Shown here one piece after another: positions 31,111 through 41,782 of a stretch of 64,000 bases of DNA (its first letter is position 1; each line of letters starts with the position of its first letter). The notes under the pieces were generated by a model that searched no databases, was not told the DNA's origin, and saw only the letters and a program-made list of their open reading frames with translations. The stretch is taken from assembly GCA_026119855.1 (NCBI GenBank), contig JAOWBW010000182.1, positions 846,297 to 910,296 on the forward strand, in the 5' to 3' direction. The position numbers and the translations under genes are program-made. Source of the stretch: Campanula takesimana. Its lineage: Eukaryota > Streptophyta > Magnoliopsida > Asterales > Campanulaceae.

Positions 31111-32332
31111 TTTTTTCTTTGTATAATAAATGATCAAGGAAATTTTCAATATCGCCCTTTATTAAAAAGAATTTTTTGTTTTTATCATTCATTTGATATA
31201 CAGAAGTTAAAACAATACAATATTTGATAGTGAGAAACAAATTGATGGAGTATAACTTAGAGATAGCAAGCACTAAAAATTCTTAAATATGAACTTGAAA
31301 TGAAGTGCTTCATTGACAAATTCGGATGTCTTATTCTTTTAGGGAAGGGCTATTATCACTTCAAAATTTGCTCATCCACTACATTTTTTGTAGATAGACA
31401 TAACTATCCTTCCATGATTTGAGCATTTAAGGAGGTATTTTAGAGTCATAAAAATACACTATAAATTTTACATAAACACTACATATTGTTAATTAATTTT
31501 GATATTTTTTCTAAATTTACTAATTGTTATAATTTTATTTTATCCATTACTGATTAGATGCTATTGTCTATTAAATTTTGACACCATTTCACTTATACTC
31601 ATTTTATTTTTATTACAAAAATTAACTCTAAAATATATATTTATTGTAATATTTATGCTTTTCTTCTTATTAGCAAACGAATTATATTCAATCATGCTCC
31701 ACAAAAAAAATTGTTTGAAGAAAGTTTGAAAATTTAAATATACGTATTATGAGACTCTTATTTTATTTGTTATGAAAAAAGTTCATAGAAAATGACAAAA
31801 AAAAAAAAAAGACAAAGACAAAGACGCCAGTGACATGAATTTGTGACATCAAGTTAATAATCATAAATTGCCAAGACAGTGTATATACTTAAATAGATTA
31901 TTATTTTGTATCAATGTTAGAAGGCGTTTAATAAAAATAAACATTAAATATGAGATTGATGAAATAATTTTATTTTCATTTGAAGAAACTGAATTAATAT
32001 AATGGATGATATGCATTTAATTAGTCAATTTTGAGAAGATACTAAAATCTCAAATCATTGTAAATTTTGTTAGAGAGACTTAAGGAGTAAGTGTTTTGGC
32101 TTTAAAAATCAATTTGATATATATAAAAAAGGTAAGTATTTAAAGGGCAAATAAGGCCAATTACTCATCAATTAACTTAAAATTTAGCACATGTAGTGGA
32201 TTAGTATAATGTGTAGTGGCAATAGACACTCCCTTGTTCTTACATGACAATTTACAACAAGCTAATTATGGAAATCTATATATTATCCCTAATTTAATAT
32301 AATTTAATTAAAAAAATCTATCTAATCTAGGC
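31111..32332. other. AT-rich intergenic DNA, no gene seen
   Basis: No coding signal. The small hydrophobic open frames here have the composition expected of AT-rich DNA. Confidence 0.5.
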
Positions 32333-32342
32333 CTATATATAA
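32333..32342 (+). promoter_or_regulatory. TATA box of the defensin-like gene
   Basis: CTATATATAA, 58 bp before the start codon, a usual distance for a short plant 5' leader. Confidence 0.6.
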
Positions 32343-32399
32343 TGTTCAAGAAACAATTCTTTGTCAGTATAAAAAATTATTTCAGTAAGTTAAAAAAAA

Positions 32400-32478
32400 A
32401 TGGGTTCTATCAAGTCTGTTTTTATTTTTGCCATTGTTCTTGCTTTGATGGCATCATCTCCAATCAACTTTGGTATCA

Positions 32479-32521
<43 letters not shown>

Positions 32522-32522
32522 T

Positions 32523-32588
<66 letters not shown>

Positions 32589-33071
32589 GATCCTCAATTT
32601 GTATCACTATACATTTAATGATTTACATATATTTTGATGTCATTCCTAATAATTGTATGTTGTAGATGAGAGACTAAATACTCCCTCTCAAAATGATCTT
32701 CACATTTGCCATTTTTCATTGTTTTAAAAAGTTTCTCCATTTCTACAATTTACTCTTTAAAGGACATAAACAAAACATGACTAGTGAAGCAAGTGTTGAT
32801 ATCCTTAAAAAAATTTGAACAATTAAATGAGAAAATCATTTTGGGACGGAGTTATTCATGATGATACAATTAATGAATAAATAAGTGAGTTTTGTTATAA
32901 TCAAAATGAACAGGCAATGCGAAAATTGATCTGAAGTTGGTTTGCGATGATCGTCACCCATGTCATCCTCAGGGTCTGGTAGATTGTGACTTTTATTGTA
33001 AACGTGATGGCTTTCCCCATGGTTGGTATGGCCTTTGTGAAGACAATATCTGTTGTTGCCATGCCCCGTAA
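32400..33071 (+). CDS. Defensin-like secreted cysteine-rich peptide, two exons
   Basis: Exon 1 is 32400-32472 and exon 2 is 32914-33071; the intron is GT-AG, phase 1 (TTTG|GTATCA, GAACAG|GCAATG). The product is 76 residues. Residues 1-24 form a signal peptide with a hydrophobic core (VFIFAIVLALMA), so it should be secreted. The mature part has eight cysteines at 35, 41, 49, 53, 66, 71, 72 and 73, spaced C-x5-C-x7-C-x3-C-x12-C-x4-CCC. The C-x3-C followed by Gly-rich sequence and a final Cys cluster resembles plant defensin-like (DEFL/LCR) peptides, and an intron near the signal-peptide end is also usual for them. The terminal CCC is atypical. The intron holds a microsatellite and a MITE. No break is seen, and upstream TATA and downstream AATAAA-like signals fit an expressed gene. 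Role (defence or reproductive signalling) is inferred. Confidence 0.75.
32483..32587. repeat. Compound (TC)n-(TA)n-(TG)n microsatellite in the intron
   Basis: About 32 bp of TC, 28 bp of mainly TA and 45 bp of TG, starting 10 bp after the splice donor. Read-through frames of it look like Ser-Leu, Ile-Tyr and Cys-Val repeats and are not protein. Confidence 0.95.
32681..32851. mobile_element. Stowaway-like MITE in the intron of the defensin-like gene
   Basis: Ends CTCCCTCTCAAAATGATCTT and AAAATCATTTTGGGACGGAG enclose 171 bp. The left flank is TA; the right flank has diverged. Confidence 0.75.
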
Positions 33072-33109
33072 TCATAATAATCATGTATTTATCTATTAAT
33101 ATCTTTATT

Positions 33110-33117
33110 AATAAAAA
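33110..33117 (+). terminator. Possible polyadenylation signal of the defensin-like gene
   Basis: AATAAAAA, 39 bp after the stop codon. Plant signals are loose, so this is only suggestive. Confidence 0.3.
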
Positions 33118-33204
33118 CTACTACTTACATTCTCAATTCATATAATTCATATATTTTGTTTGTTTCAAAATAAATATTTTCTATTTTTGGTCAGTAATAA
33201 ATTA

Positions 33205-33858
33205 ATGAAAAAAATTACCACCTAATCCTCCGTCCTAACCAAAACTACCACCTAGTCCAAGCCAATATTTGTGTTTACCACCTAGTCCAAGCTAATATTT
33301 TCATTTACCCCTTATCCAAATAAAACCCTCCCCTCACCCCTCATTCAACGCACATAACCACACACCTGTTTCTCTCTCTAAACGATAATCCCTCGGCGTT
33401 CCAATCTCCGGCGACCTCTCCCCAGCTCCGGCGAAGCACCTCTCTCACCTACAGCGAATTCTCCGGCCAACCCACCATTCCCCCTCCTCTCATTAAACAC
33501 GAACACACACATACACACAGAGTTAGTTTCTCTCTCTACTCCCTCATCTCCGGCGACACCTCCAAGGCTCCACTCCATATCTCCGGCGACCTCTTCCCTC
33601 CCAAACCTTCGTCCAGATCTGGATCTCCGGCGACCAGTTGCAGATCTCCCGATTACGCCTCTCTCTCACACAAGCACACGTTTACTACCTACACATACCC
33701 TCTCCGGCCAGATCTGACGCCAGATACGCCTCGGTCTTCAACTCCGGCATTGATGTCATCATCTCCGGTAAGCTCAAAAAGTCAGCAACCTTACCAGTTT
33801 TGGTGATTTTTGGGTTGTTTCAAACTTGAAATGGAATTGATTGTGAACATTAAGTGTA
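33205..33858. other. Pyrimidine-rich leader-like region with TCCGGCGACC repeats
   Basis: Starts with two copies of ACCACCTAGTCCAAGC (33248-33295) and then CT-rich DNA with many TCCGGCGACC motifs (33390-33650). A related arrangement in inverse orientation lies at 55341-55690. Small open frames here have no recognisable domain. It may be the captured or terminal part of a DNA transposon. Confidence 0.35.
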
Positions 33859-34127
33859 TTGCTTGGATTGAATGGTATCTTGGATGAAATGAGATCTTCT
33901 CAAACTCTGTTGTCTGCAATCTGGATTGATGCTAGGTGGGATAAGCAACTTTATAGTCCCCTTCATGCTGCTGGTTGTTTTCGAAAACCAGGAATTTTCT
34001 TTAGACCAGACTTTAACAAAAAAAAAATAGGTTACAAGAGGTCTACTTAATAGAATTTCAATGTTGATACCCGATGATGATGAACAAGACTTGATAAGCT
34101 CTCAAATTGAAGAATATAAACAGTGTA
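33859..34127 (+). pseudogene. hAT transposase, upstream half (interrupted)
   Basis: The frame from 33859 contains IWIDARWDKQLYSPLHAAGC and then RKPGIFF, matching the central region of plant hAT transposases (the RW..QL..PLHAAGYFLNP motif). After a frameshift near 34040 it continues with RGLLNRISMLIPDDDEQDLI and EEYKQC, ending at 34127 where a copia element begins. The same coding sequence resumes at 44314. The N-terminal BED zinc finger and catalytic part are absent. Confidence 0.8.
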
Positions 34128-34129
34128 TA

Positions 34130-35430
34130 TGTAGACACCCCGCCTTGGACCTCTCACCCCGATTGCATACAAAGTATTTTTATTTAACTTATTTTTGTTG
34201 ATTTCTGTTACTTCGGTTAAGTTCCTAACTGATTCCGTTAGTTTTGGACTAAACTGCATAACAGAGTTAACTTTTAGGGTCATTCTGTCATTCTGTCCTT
34301 CTCTGCCGCGGGCGCTTCCGGAACTGTTAACGGGCTGCGCGCGCGTCTCGCCCCTAAAGCGGGACCCGCGCGCCTCCCATTATGGCAGTAACGGATTGCA
34401 CCTTAGTTCCCTCGCTTTTCTTATTTACAAACATCTTTTCTTGATCACAAAAACAATCTTTTTACATCCACATTCATCCCCCCTTTTCTCATTAACTCCC
34501 AATCCCAAATTCTAAGCCTTTTCCCAAAAACTAATATTTCTTTCATTTATTATTTGATTTCTTTGATTTCTTTTATTTTTCTTTTATTCATTTATCTTAT
34601 TTGTGATTGGCTCATTCCATTTCACATGGATGAACAATTTCCCTCCATCATTTCCCTCTCTTTTTTACCTATAAAAACCATCATCTCCTACCTTGGAAGA
34701 GGACCTTAATTTTTTGGACTTGGAACTTTCTCTCTACACAAATTCTATATCATTTTCCCTACACAAATTCTCCCAACAAGAGTTTTACGCAACGAAACTC
34801 TACACAAATCTCTACACAACAACATCATTTTCAAGTCCAAGTTTGAAGTCTTCTTTCTAAAGGTACAAGTCTTCTTTTTTTATTCTATTCATGTTCTAGT
34901 CAATGTATGCAATCCCCATTAATGGGACATGACCAACATGACTACTTCACATATTGAAGTTAGTTAAGGTTATCTCCCTACATTTTAATCTAAACTTTAA
35001 TTCACCATGTTAATTTCTCTTCATCTCTTAATGTAATTCTTTAACATTACTTGGTACATGTAATTTTTATCATTAAATAAATAAAACAATTCTATTTTAT
35101 TTCCCCTTTATTTCCCCTTTTCTTCTCATCACAATTGTTAGCACATTTCTATTTAATTAATTGAAGGACATGTAAATATTAGAACACCAATAGTAGCAAG
35201 ACCCGCGCAAGTGGGGCGGAGTGGGTGTTTAAGTACTTCCCACTCCGTCACCTAACCCCCGAACCCTTCTCTCCCGAATCTATGGTTTTGTACATAAATT
35301 AGGCTATTTCTAGGTTTTTCTTATGTTCCTTTAAAAACATAGGTGGCGACTCTAAACAATCTAAAACAAGTTAGACATCCTAGGATAATTCACCGCTCTA
35401 GCCAAGTTGTGGTTTCCCGGGGTATCTACA
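34130..35430 (+). repeat. 5' LTR of the gypsy-derived element
   Basis: 1301 bp with TG/CA termini. The second half ends CGGGGTATCTACA. A GC-rich patch with GCGCGCG motifs lies at 34310-34375. Open frames here recur in the other LTR. Confidence 0.95.
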
Positions 35431-35431
35431 G

Positions 35432-35449
35432 TGGCGACTCCGCTGGGGA
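35432..35449 (+). promoter_or_regulatory. Primer binding site of the gypsy-derived element
   Basis: TGGCGACTCCGCTGGGGA, one base after the LTR. It begins TGG as required to pair with a tRNA 3' CCA end. I do not assign the tRNA with certainty. Confidence 0.75.
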
Positions 35450-36640
35450 CTGATTTAGAGGGTTAAACTTGCGTTCTTAACTTTTGGTGTTCTTATTACT
35501 GTTTTCTGGGCATTCTGGTAAAAAAGGGTGGGAAGCGCGCGCCTCTGGCCTCTTTGGCCTAAAGCGCGCGCGTCCGACCCCAATTACCAGAATCGCCCGT
35601 CTTCCTTCTCGTCCTTCAATTTCATATTTCTGTGCTAACAAGTTTCTGCAGGGGGAAGTTACATAATTTGGGACCAGGGCAATCACCTGAGTCCGCAGTT
35701 TCTTCTAACATTCTGACAGGTAACCCAGATGCGCGCGCCTCCCATATTCATTGCGAAATGCGCGCGCTTCCCACATCACTTCCCTGAGGCACGCGCTTCT
35801 TGGCAATTTTCCAGAAACAGAACAGTGCACAGAAAGCAGAACAGAGCAGAATGACAGTGTGTGGGCACCGGGCCTACATACAATTTCTTTTACTTTCTGT
35901 TTATTTTTATCGGTCACACGGGTGATTCGAAAGTTGTAATTATGTGCTTATTTGTTTTTTTTTTATTTCTTTTGAAAAAAAAAAATGTTTTGTCACATGT
36001 TAGACCTCACACTACATGCACATATTCTTATCAACTGCTCACTATCGAGTCGCACAAGTCCAACCCCAAACCCGTCGAGGCCCGTCCTAGGAAGTTTCAA
36101 GCTCCACCCGACCTTGACTCTTCCGAAGCGGTCAACCTCAGCCTGTGGCGTAGTTCAAGACTACATGCCGGGGGTGACCTTTAAGCTTCATATTCAAGTC
36201 GAGCACAAACCACACAATTCTAGTTAGGGTCTAACACTCCGTGACTCAAGTCGGTTTTCATGTACCGAGATTTCCCTAAACTAATGTCTTCAAATCATAC
36301 ATGCCAACTTGTTGCAATGGACGAAATAAAAACTCCGTCCCCAAAAGTGGTTATTTTGGACGAAAATAAAAATCCGTCCCCGCATGTATGATTTACTACA
36401 TTAATTTAGTTTAATCCCGACACATGTAGGTCTCACAAGCGTGGTGGAATCCGATGAGTATATGGGACCGCGAGAAGGTCTATATACTAGTGTGACGATT
36501 CCACTATTTTTCTAGAAACCCCAAAAAGGACCACGTCCTTCCGACTTTGTAAATAAAAATAAATAAAAAGAGTCGTTTTTCCTTATGTGGTTGAGTCTTT
36601 TTCTTTGTTTGTGGGTTAATTCATTTTATCCAAAAGGTGT
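35450..36640 (+). other. Long leader of the gypsy-derived element
   Basis: No gene. It has several GCGCGCGCCT-type motifs (35536, 35566, 35731, 35759), like those in the LTR, and a run of A at about 35980. Short open frames lack domains. Confidence 0.5.
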
Positions 36641-37324
36641 TTGTGGGGCCAATCTAAGATCAACCGTGCTCTTTCAATAGGTCCAATGGCTTCCAACGGC
36701 AACAACAACAACGGTGGAAATGATTTCGTGTCCAACGAAGGGTTACTCAACATAATGAAATCAATGGGGGAACAAATGGATAGGATTGTCGAGGATGCCC
36801 GCCGTAAAGACAATTTGTGGCAAGCCCGTTTCGATATAGACAAGAGGATTCACAAAGAAGAGGTTTCTGAACTCAAGGCCCATCTTGATTATGAAAGAAG
36901 AATTCATAAGGAAGAGGTTTCCGAACTCAAAGCCCGTTTGCAAGAGCTCACCGACAGCAAAGCAAAGTTCAATGATAAAGCATGCTCAAGTGGCCCGACC
37001 CTCAAAAGCTACAAAGGTACCACCAACAACCGAGTTTTCACTCCTTTCCAAGGAGTAACCCAAGCCGAGGCATTTGAAATTTTGGTGGCAAGAGGGAAGA
37101 TCAAACCTTTGGAGGGGTACAAGCCGAAGGCGATACTGAAAAATCATGCTCATGGTGAATGGTGCGGCTACCACAAGCATAGTGGCCACACTACCGAAGG
37201 GTGCTTCCTTCTCCGAAACATCATCCAAGATTTGTTCGACGACGGCGAATTTACTGTGGGTGAAGAGCAACCGCTAGAGAATGGCAACATGCAAGAACCC
37301 ATCAAGGAAAAAGCTTGGTTTTGA
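36641..37324 (+). CDS. Gag-like protein of the gypsy-derived element
   Basis: 227 residues. The Met at 36686 (MASNGNNNNGG) is another possible start. Residues 30-105 are charged and coiled-coil-like, with a duplicated unit RRIHKEEVSELKA/KRIHKEEVSELKA. The C-terminal third has GYKPKAILKN and a C-x4-H-x5-H-x4-C-like knuckle, WCGYHKHSGHTTEGC, followed by LLRNIIQDLFDDGEF. This resembles the zinc region of Tat/Ogre-type gypsy gag. The large capsid domain usual before it is missing, so the protein is short. It is the only coding region seen in the element and is not broken. Confidence 0.7.
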   Translation: MWGQSKINRALSIGPMASNGNNNNGGNDFVSNEGLLNIMKSMGEQMDRIVEDARRKDNLWQARFDIDKRIHKEEVSELKAHLDYERRIHKEEVSELKARLQELTDSKAKFNDKACSSGPTLKSYKGTTNNRVFTPFQGVTQAEAFEILVARGKIKPLEGYKPKAILKNHAHGEWCGYHKHSGHTTEGCFLLRNIIQDLFDDGEFTVGEEQPLENGNMQEPIKEKAWF

Positions 37325-40300
37325 AATGGGCCTTCAACAAGAGATCATGCCGCAAGGAGACTACAACGGCAAAGACGACGACAGCAATCTCCGTTTCTCT
37401 TTCTCTACCTAGTAGTAGGAATAAAAAAAAAAAGAGTCAAAGTCCTCTAATGAGTGCATTAATGTTTTCTCTCGTCCTATTTTAAATGTCCGAGTCCATT
37501 GAGTCATCAAATAAAAGTCGTTCTTGTCCCCATACACTCTTCCAAGTTGTTCAATTAATTCTAGGCAAAATAATTAAAAAATGTCTAAACAAGTTTTGGA
37601 ATGAACGCCATCGCTTGAACGCCTAGGGGCTAAACATCAACGACGGCATCAACAACGAAGATATCAACAACGACGAAATCAAGACAAAGAAAGGTGGAGC
37701 AACAATCATGAAGCAAAGTTTTCAAAAGGGGATTAAAAAAAAAAAAAAAAAAAAAAAAGGGCTCGCTAGGTTGAAATCATCAAATCAACCTAGGCAAAAG
37801 TTAGAGCACAAAAAAAAAAAAAAAATCCCCCTCAATCAAAGAAGATCAACATCATCATCCACCAACAAAGGACGAAGCTACGAAGCAACAATTCCATCAC
37901 GACGAATGGAGAATCCGCAAGAACTACGGTGACCTGAGCCTCTACACTGGAGGAACGTAGGCAACCTGCGGGTCCGGTCTCATGCAAGAAAGAAGATATG
38001 TTTAGCCCTAGCGCGTTATGGTGATTGGCCTTCATCTCGAACTTGTCAAGACATCTTTGTACGATTCATTTGCCAATGAATTAATCACCAAAAAGATTGA
38101 ACAACTTTCTTAGATTTGGAATCATTTCGCGTTCCTTGTTGAGTCTAAGGGCTTCCATTCTTTCTGCATACTCCCAATTTCTTGCAATCAAATTGGGGCT
38201 TTCCTTCCCTTCTCTCTTAATGACTTACTTGCCTTCGTGAGTCATTCAATTCAATATAAAATAATAATAATAATACATGTCAATACTAGGGACACTTCCT
38301 TAGTCAAGTCAATGTCACTCATCTTTAGTGACAAAAGGTTTTCACCACAAAATCACATGTCTCTCATCCTCAGCTAGAGTCAATGCACACTTCCTCATTA
38401 ATCGAGTCAAAAATGAAGACGCAAAAGAGATGCCCGCTAGATTGAAAACCCGAAAGGGCGGTCTAGGCAAAAAACAGGGTGCGTCATAAAAAAAAATGAG
38501 AGAGTGAGAGAGAGAAGGGAAAGAGAAATGGAGATCTCCGTCCTTTAAAGAAGACAATTGCACGAGCTCTACATTGGATCTCCTCAGCAAGTCAATTCCC
38601 CACCGAGTCAACTTTGGGATTGCAAAAGGCTCGGCAAGATATGGCACCATCAAAGGTTGTATTGAGTTATTCTCCAGCAGTTTGCAATTTTGGGTTCATG
38701 AAAAGAAGGCCCGTGGTAACCAAGACCCATCCGAGAACAAGCCCATCATAAAAGGGCACGAGGTTGCACAAATAATCCCTAGCTAGTCAATTGGCTTGGG
38801 CAGCAAATAGTAACAACATGTGACTCAGTTTTCAAGGCTTCTTCAAGTATGTGCTTCTAAAGTACGCCGAAAGGCTCCCGAGAAATGGAGTAGCTCTTGC
38901 CATATCCTCTCATGTTTATTCCCTCACACGAGGACGAGTCACTCTTGCTTTGCTCAACAAATGGTGACGCCCTAGGGGCTATGTGACTCAAGGACAAGGA
39001 CTTCTTTTGCTTCACTTGACAATCAATACGCCCTAGAGGCTATGCTCGAAAAAAAGATGTGTGAGACTATCCTCAAAGTCTCTCAAAAAGGGATGTCAAA
39101 AAGCCCTCTTGTCACGCGTGCCCATGCTCGTCCCCCCAATCAAGGATGGACCTTTCTCGCAATCAATGATGGCACTCTAGGGGCTACGGTCTCGGCAAAG
39201 AGCAATTAACTCCCCAGCAATATCCCCAGCCAAGTCATGTGCAACATTGGAAGCTCCCTCAATTCGGCACCGAAGGTCTCCAAGGGCTTCACAATCTACA
39301 ATCTTTTGGGCTACGGTATTACAGTAATTCAAGAAAAGGGCAGTATTAGGGCTTCGCGACCGACAGTCTTTTGGGCAACAATACTCGAGCAAGTGCAATG
39401 TGGAGTAGTCTTATGGCTCCATGAGAGCAATCAAGATTCAAGGGTCTCTCAACACTTCAAGTCAAAGGCCTCTTGGTTTTAAATGAAGACTCTGATGTTA
39501 TGAATGAAGTTGATGATTTTTGTTAGAACTCACAGCGAGATTTTGAAGGAAGTCTTAGAGAAAAGGAAAAAGATTCAATATGCTAAACTCTAATCAAAAC
39601 AGGGTTATAGCGGGAAATGCCACGGCCAATCCCAATGTTTCTGCAATTCCCAAGATCAAAAGCACAAGGTGCAACTCAGATAAAGTTGGGCCACAGCACT
39701 AGTTGCATCCGAAGATCCGTCATTAGTTCAACTCAAGAAGAGTCAAGCAAGCATACTCATTTGAGACTTTATCACGCCAAGACCTTATCCTCCGCGACCT
39801 CAACGGTACCGCAAGACATTACTGCATCCTTTGACATAAGCCCTCAGCCATTTGGGTATCGACCACAATGAGGCCATTCATCTCCCCAGTAAGAGCAAGA
39901 AGGAGATCTCTATCAAGAATTCTACCCAACGGTACATCCGCTCTCAATGCCGAGCCAATCACGAGATAATTTGGGGCTTTACAATGAAAGGTCTTCACAT
40001 CCCGCCATCTACAAGCCCACGACACTTGGGGCTTTGCAATCTCTCGAAGCTTGGCATCAACGATGTCCTCTTGGGGCTTGCTCACTACAACAACAAAGGG
40101 CGATTTACTCGAATGGGCCAAGAGCTGATTTATCTTGGAGCTATGCAAGTCCCTCAAAATTTGGCATCAAAGGCATTCTAGGGGCTTTACAATCAGCAAC
40201 CCCTCATCTCGGCATCAAAATCCTTTTGAAGCCCCATAATCGACAAATCTCTTGGGGCTAGACATCAATCTTCGTTGGGCACACCAGCGACAACAGAATT

Positions 40301-41040
40301 CAAGCGAGGCAATCCGGACTTCGACTGAGCATGACTTGATCTTGGGTTGGCTTTACAAACACACAATGGCTAAAATGGTTCACCCACGAACTAAAAAAAA
40401 AAAAAAAAAAAAGATTTTTTCTTTCTTTTTCTCCTTCTATGTGCAAAATTATGTGCTTTACTTTGCTTTGCTCCTAGCTTCTCCTCCAGCGTTCTCCATC
40501 ATCCTTGAACTACGCTGGTCTGATTCTCTTAAAGGGATACGTAGGCAGCCTTTTGGCACGACCAACCCATCATCCAGAGTACTATCTCGCCAACCCAACA
40601 TCAAGGGCATTCTCTCATCAACATCTAAAGAATGGACATTCTCCATCAAAGCATCCTCCGTGGACATCAAGAATCCATCTCCACTCAAGCGGCAATGGTA
40701 AGTGAAGGTATGAATAAATCCAATGCTTTCCTCAAAATCACACCGCACACAAGATCACTTTCTACATTCTTACTTCTCTCTCATTACAAAGGTGCTTTCA
40801 AGATCACATCACACCACGGGCACAATTTCTCTCAATCATCATATTTTATGCATGTCCCTGCACAAGCACATATACCTGCAAAGCACATAACAGGTACCAC
40901 CGCAAAGCCAAACAGCATCCGCTACTCAAGGCACTTCATCCCCAACAGAAAGTGATTCACAGTCAACTATGCCAGCATCCCCATAAAATCAAGCAACCAC
41001 ACTTCATCAGCAACCAAGCATTCCCCAGCAGATTTCAATC
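37325..41040 (+). other. Long non-coding interior of the gypsy-derived element
   Basis: No pol motif in any frame. It contains poly-A runs (37737-37758, 37810-37825, 40391-40411) and recurrent TTGGGGCTTTGCAATC or CTAGGGGCTATG motifs at irregular spacing (38960-40260). Scattered short frames disagree with each other. Confidence 0.55.
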
Positions 41041-41050
41041 ATCAACTCGC

Positions 41051-41660
41051 TCGCAAACGGGAGCGTGTATCAAACCGCTCACAAACGGGGGCATTTTCTA
41101 CCAACTTGATCGCAAACGGGGGCATGTTATGTCTGCAGCTCGCAAACGGGAGTTCGTCATCAACCGCTCGCAAACGGGAGCGTTTTCTATCAACTTGCTC
41201 GCAAACGGGGGCATGTTATCTCACACAGCTCGCAAACGGGAGCGTGTATCAAACCGCTCGCAAACGGGAGCGTTTTCTATCAACTTGCTCGCAAACGGGA
41301 GCATGTTATCTCAGACAACTCGCAAACGGGAGTTCGTCGCCAGCCGCTCGCAAACTGGAGCGTGTATCAAACCGCTCGCAAACGGGAGCGTTTTCTACCA
41401 ACTTGCTCGCAAATGGGAGCATGTTATCTCAGACAACTCGCAAACGGGAGTTCGTCATCAGCCGCTCGCAAACGGGAGCGTGTATCAAACAGCTCGCAAA
41501 CGGGAGCGTTTTCTACCAACTTGCTCGCAAACGGGAGCATGTTATCTCAGACAGCTCGCAAACGGGAGTTTGTCATCAGCCGCTCGCAAACGGGAGCGTG
41601 CATCAAACCACTCGCAAACGGGAGTGTGTTATTAAGTCGCTCACACAGGGAGCGCACCTC
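41051..41660 (+). repeat. Higher-order tandem array, 118-bp unit of four monomers
   Basis: About 21 monomers of 28 or 31 bp each begin CTCGCAAACGGGAG. Four variant types follow in order: A (CGTGTATCAAACCG), B (CGTTTTCTACCAACTTG), C (CATGTTATCTCAGACAA) and D (TTCGTCATCAGCCG), lengths 28+31+31+28 = 118 bp. Type A units start at 41229, 41347, 41465 and 41583, exactly 118 bp apart. The first part (41051-41228) lacks an A and a D unit. The array lies about 120 bp before the 3' LTR. All three frames are open through it, which is a property of the repeat and not evidence of coding. Confidence 0.95.
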
Positions 41661-41782
41661 TATCCTTTGTAATTTCAAATTCCTGCTTTATCGAGTCTTT
41701 GTTTTCTCTTGTCGACGTCCTCGGCGGTTGTCTTTCTTTCGTCGACGCGTTTTGCTTCGCAATCCACGTCACCGAGGGGCTC

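Noticed and set aside
32342..32618. Frames with Ser-Leu, Ile-Tyr and Cys-Val repeats
   Set aside because: They are exon 1 of the defensin-like gene read through into the intron microsatellite.
41051..41660. Regularly spaced repeats that look like a CRISPR array
   Set aside because: The intervening sequences are not unique: four tails recur in fixed order every 118 bp, and the locus is inside a plant retroelement.
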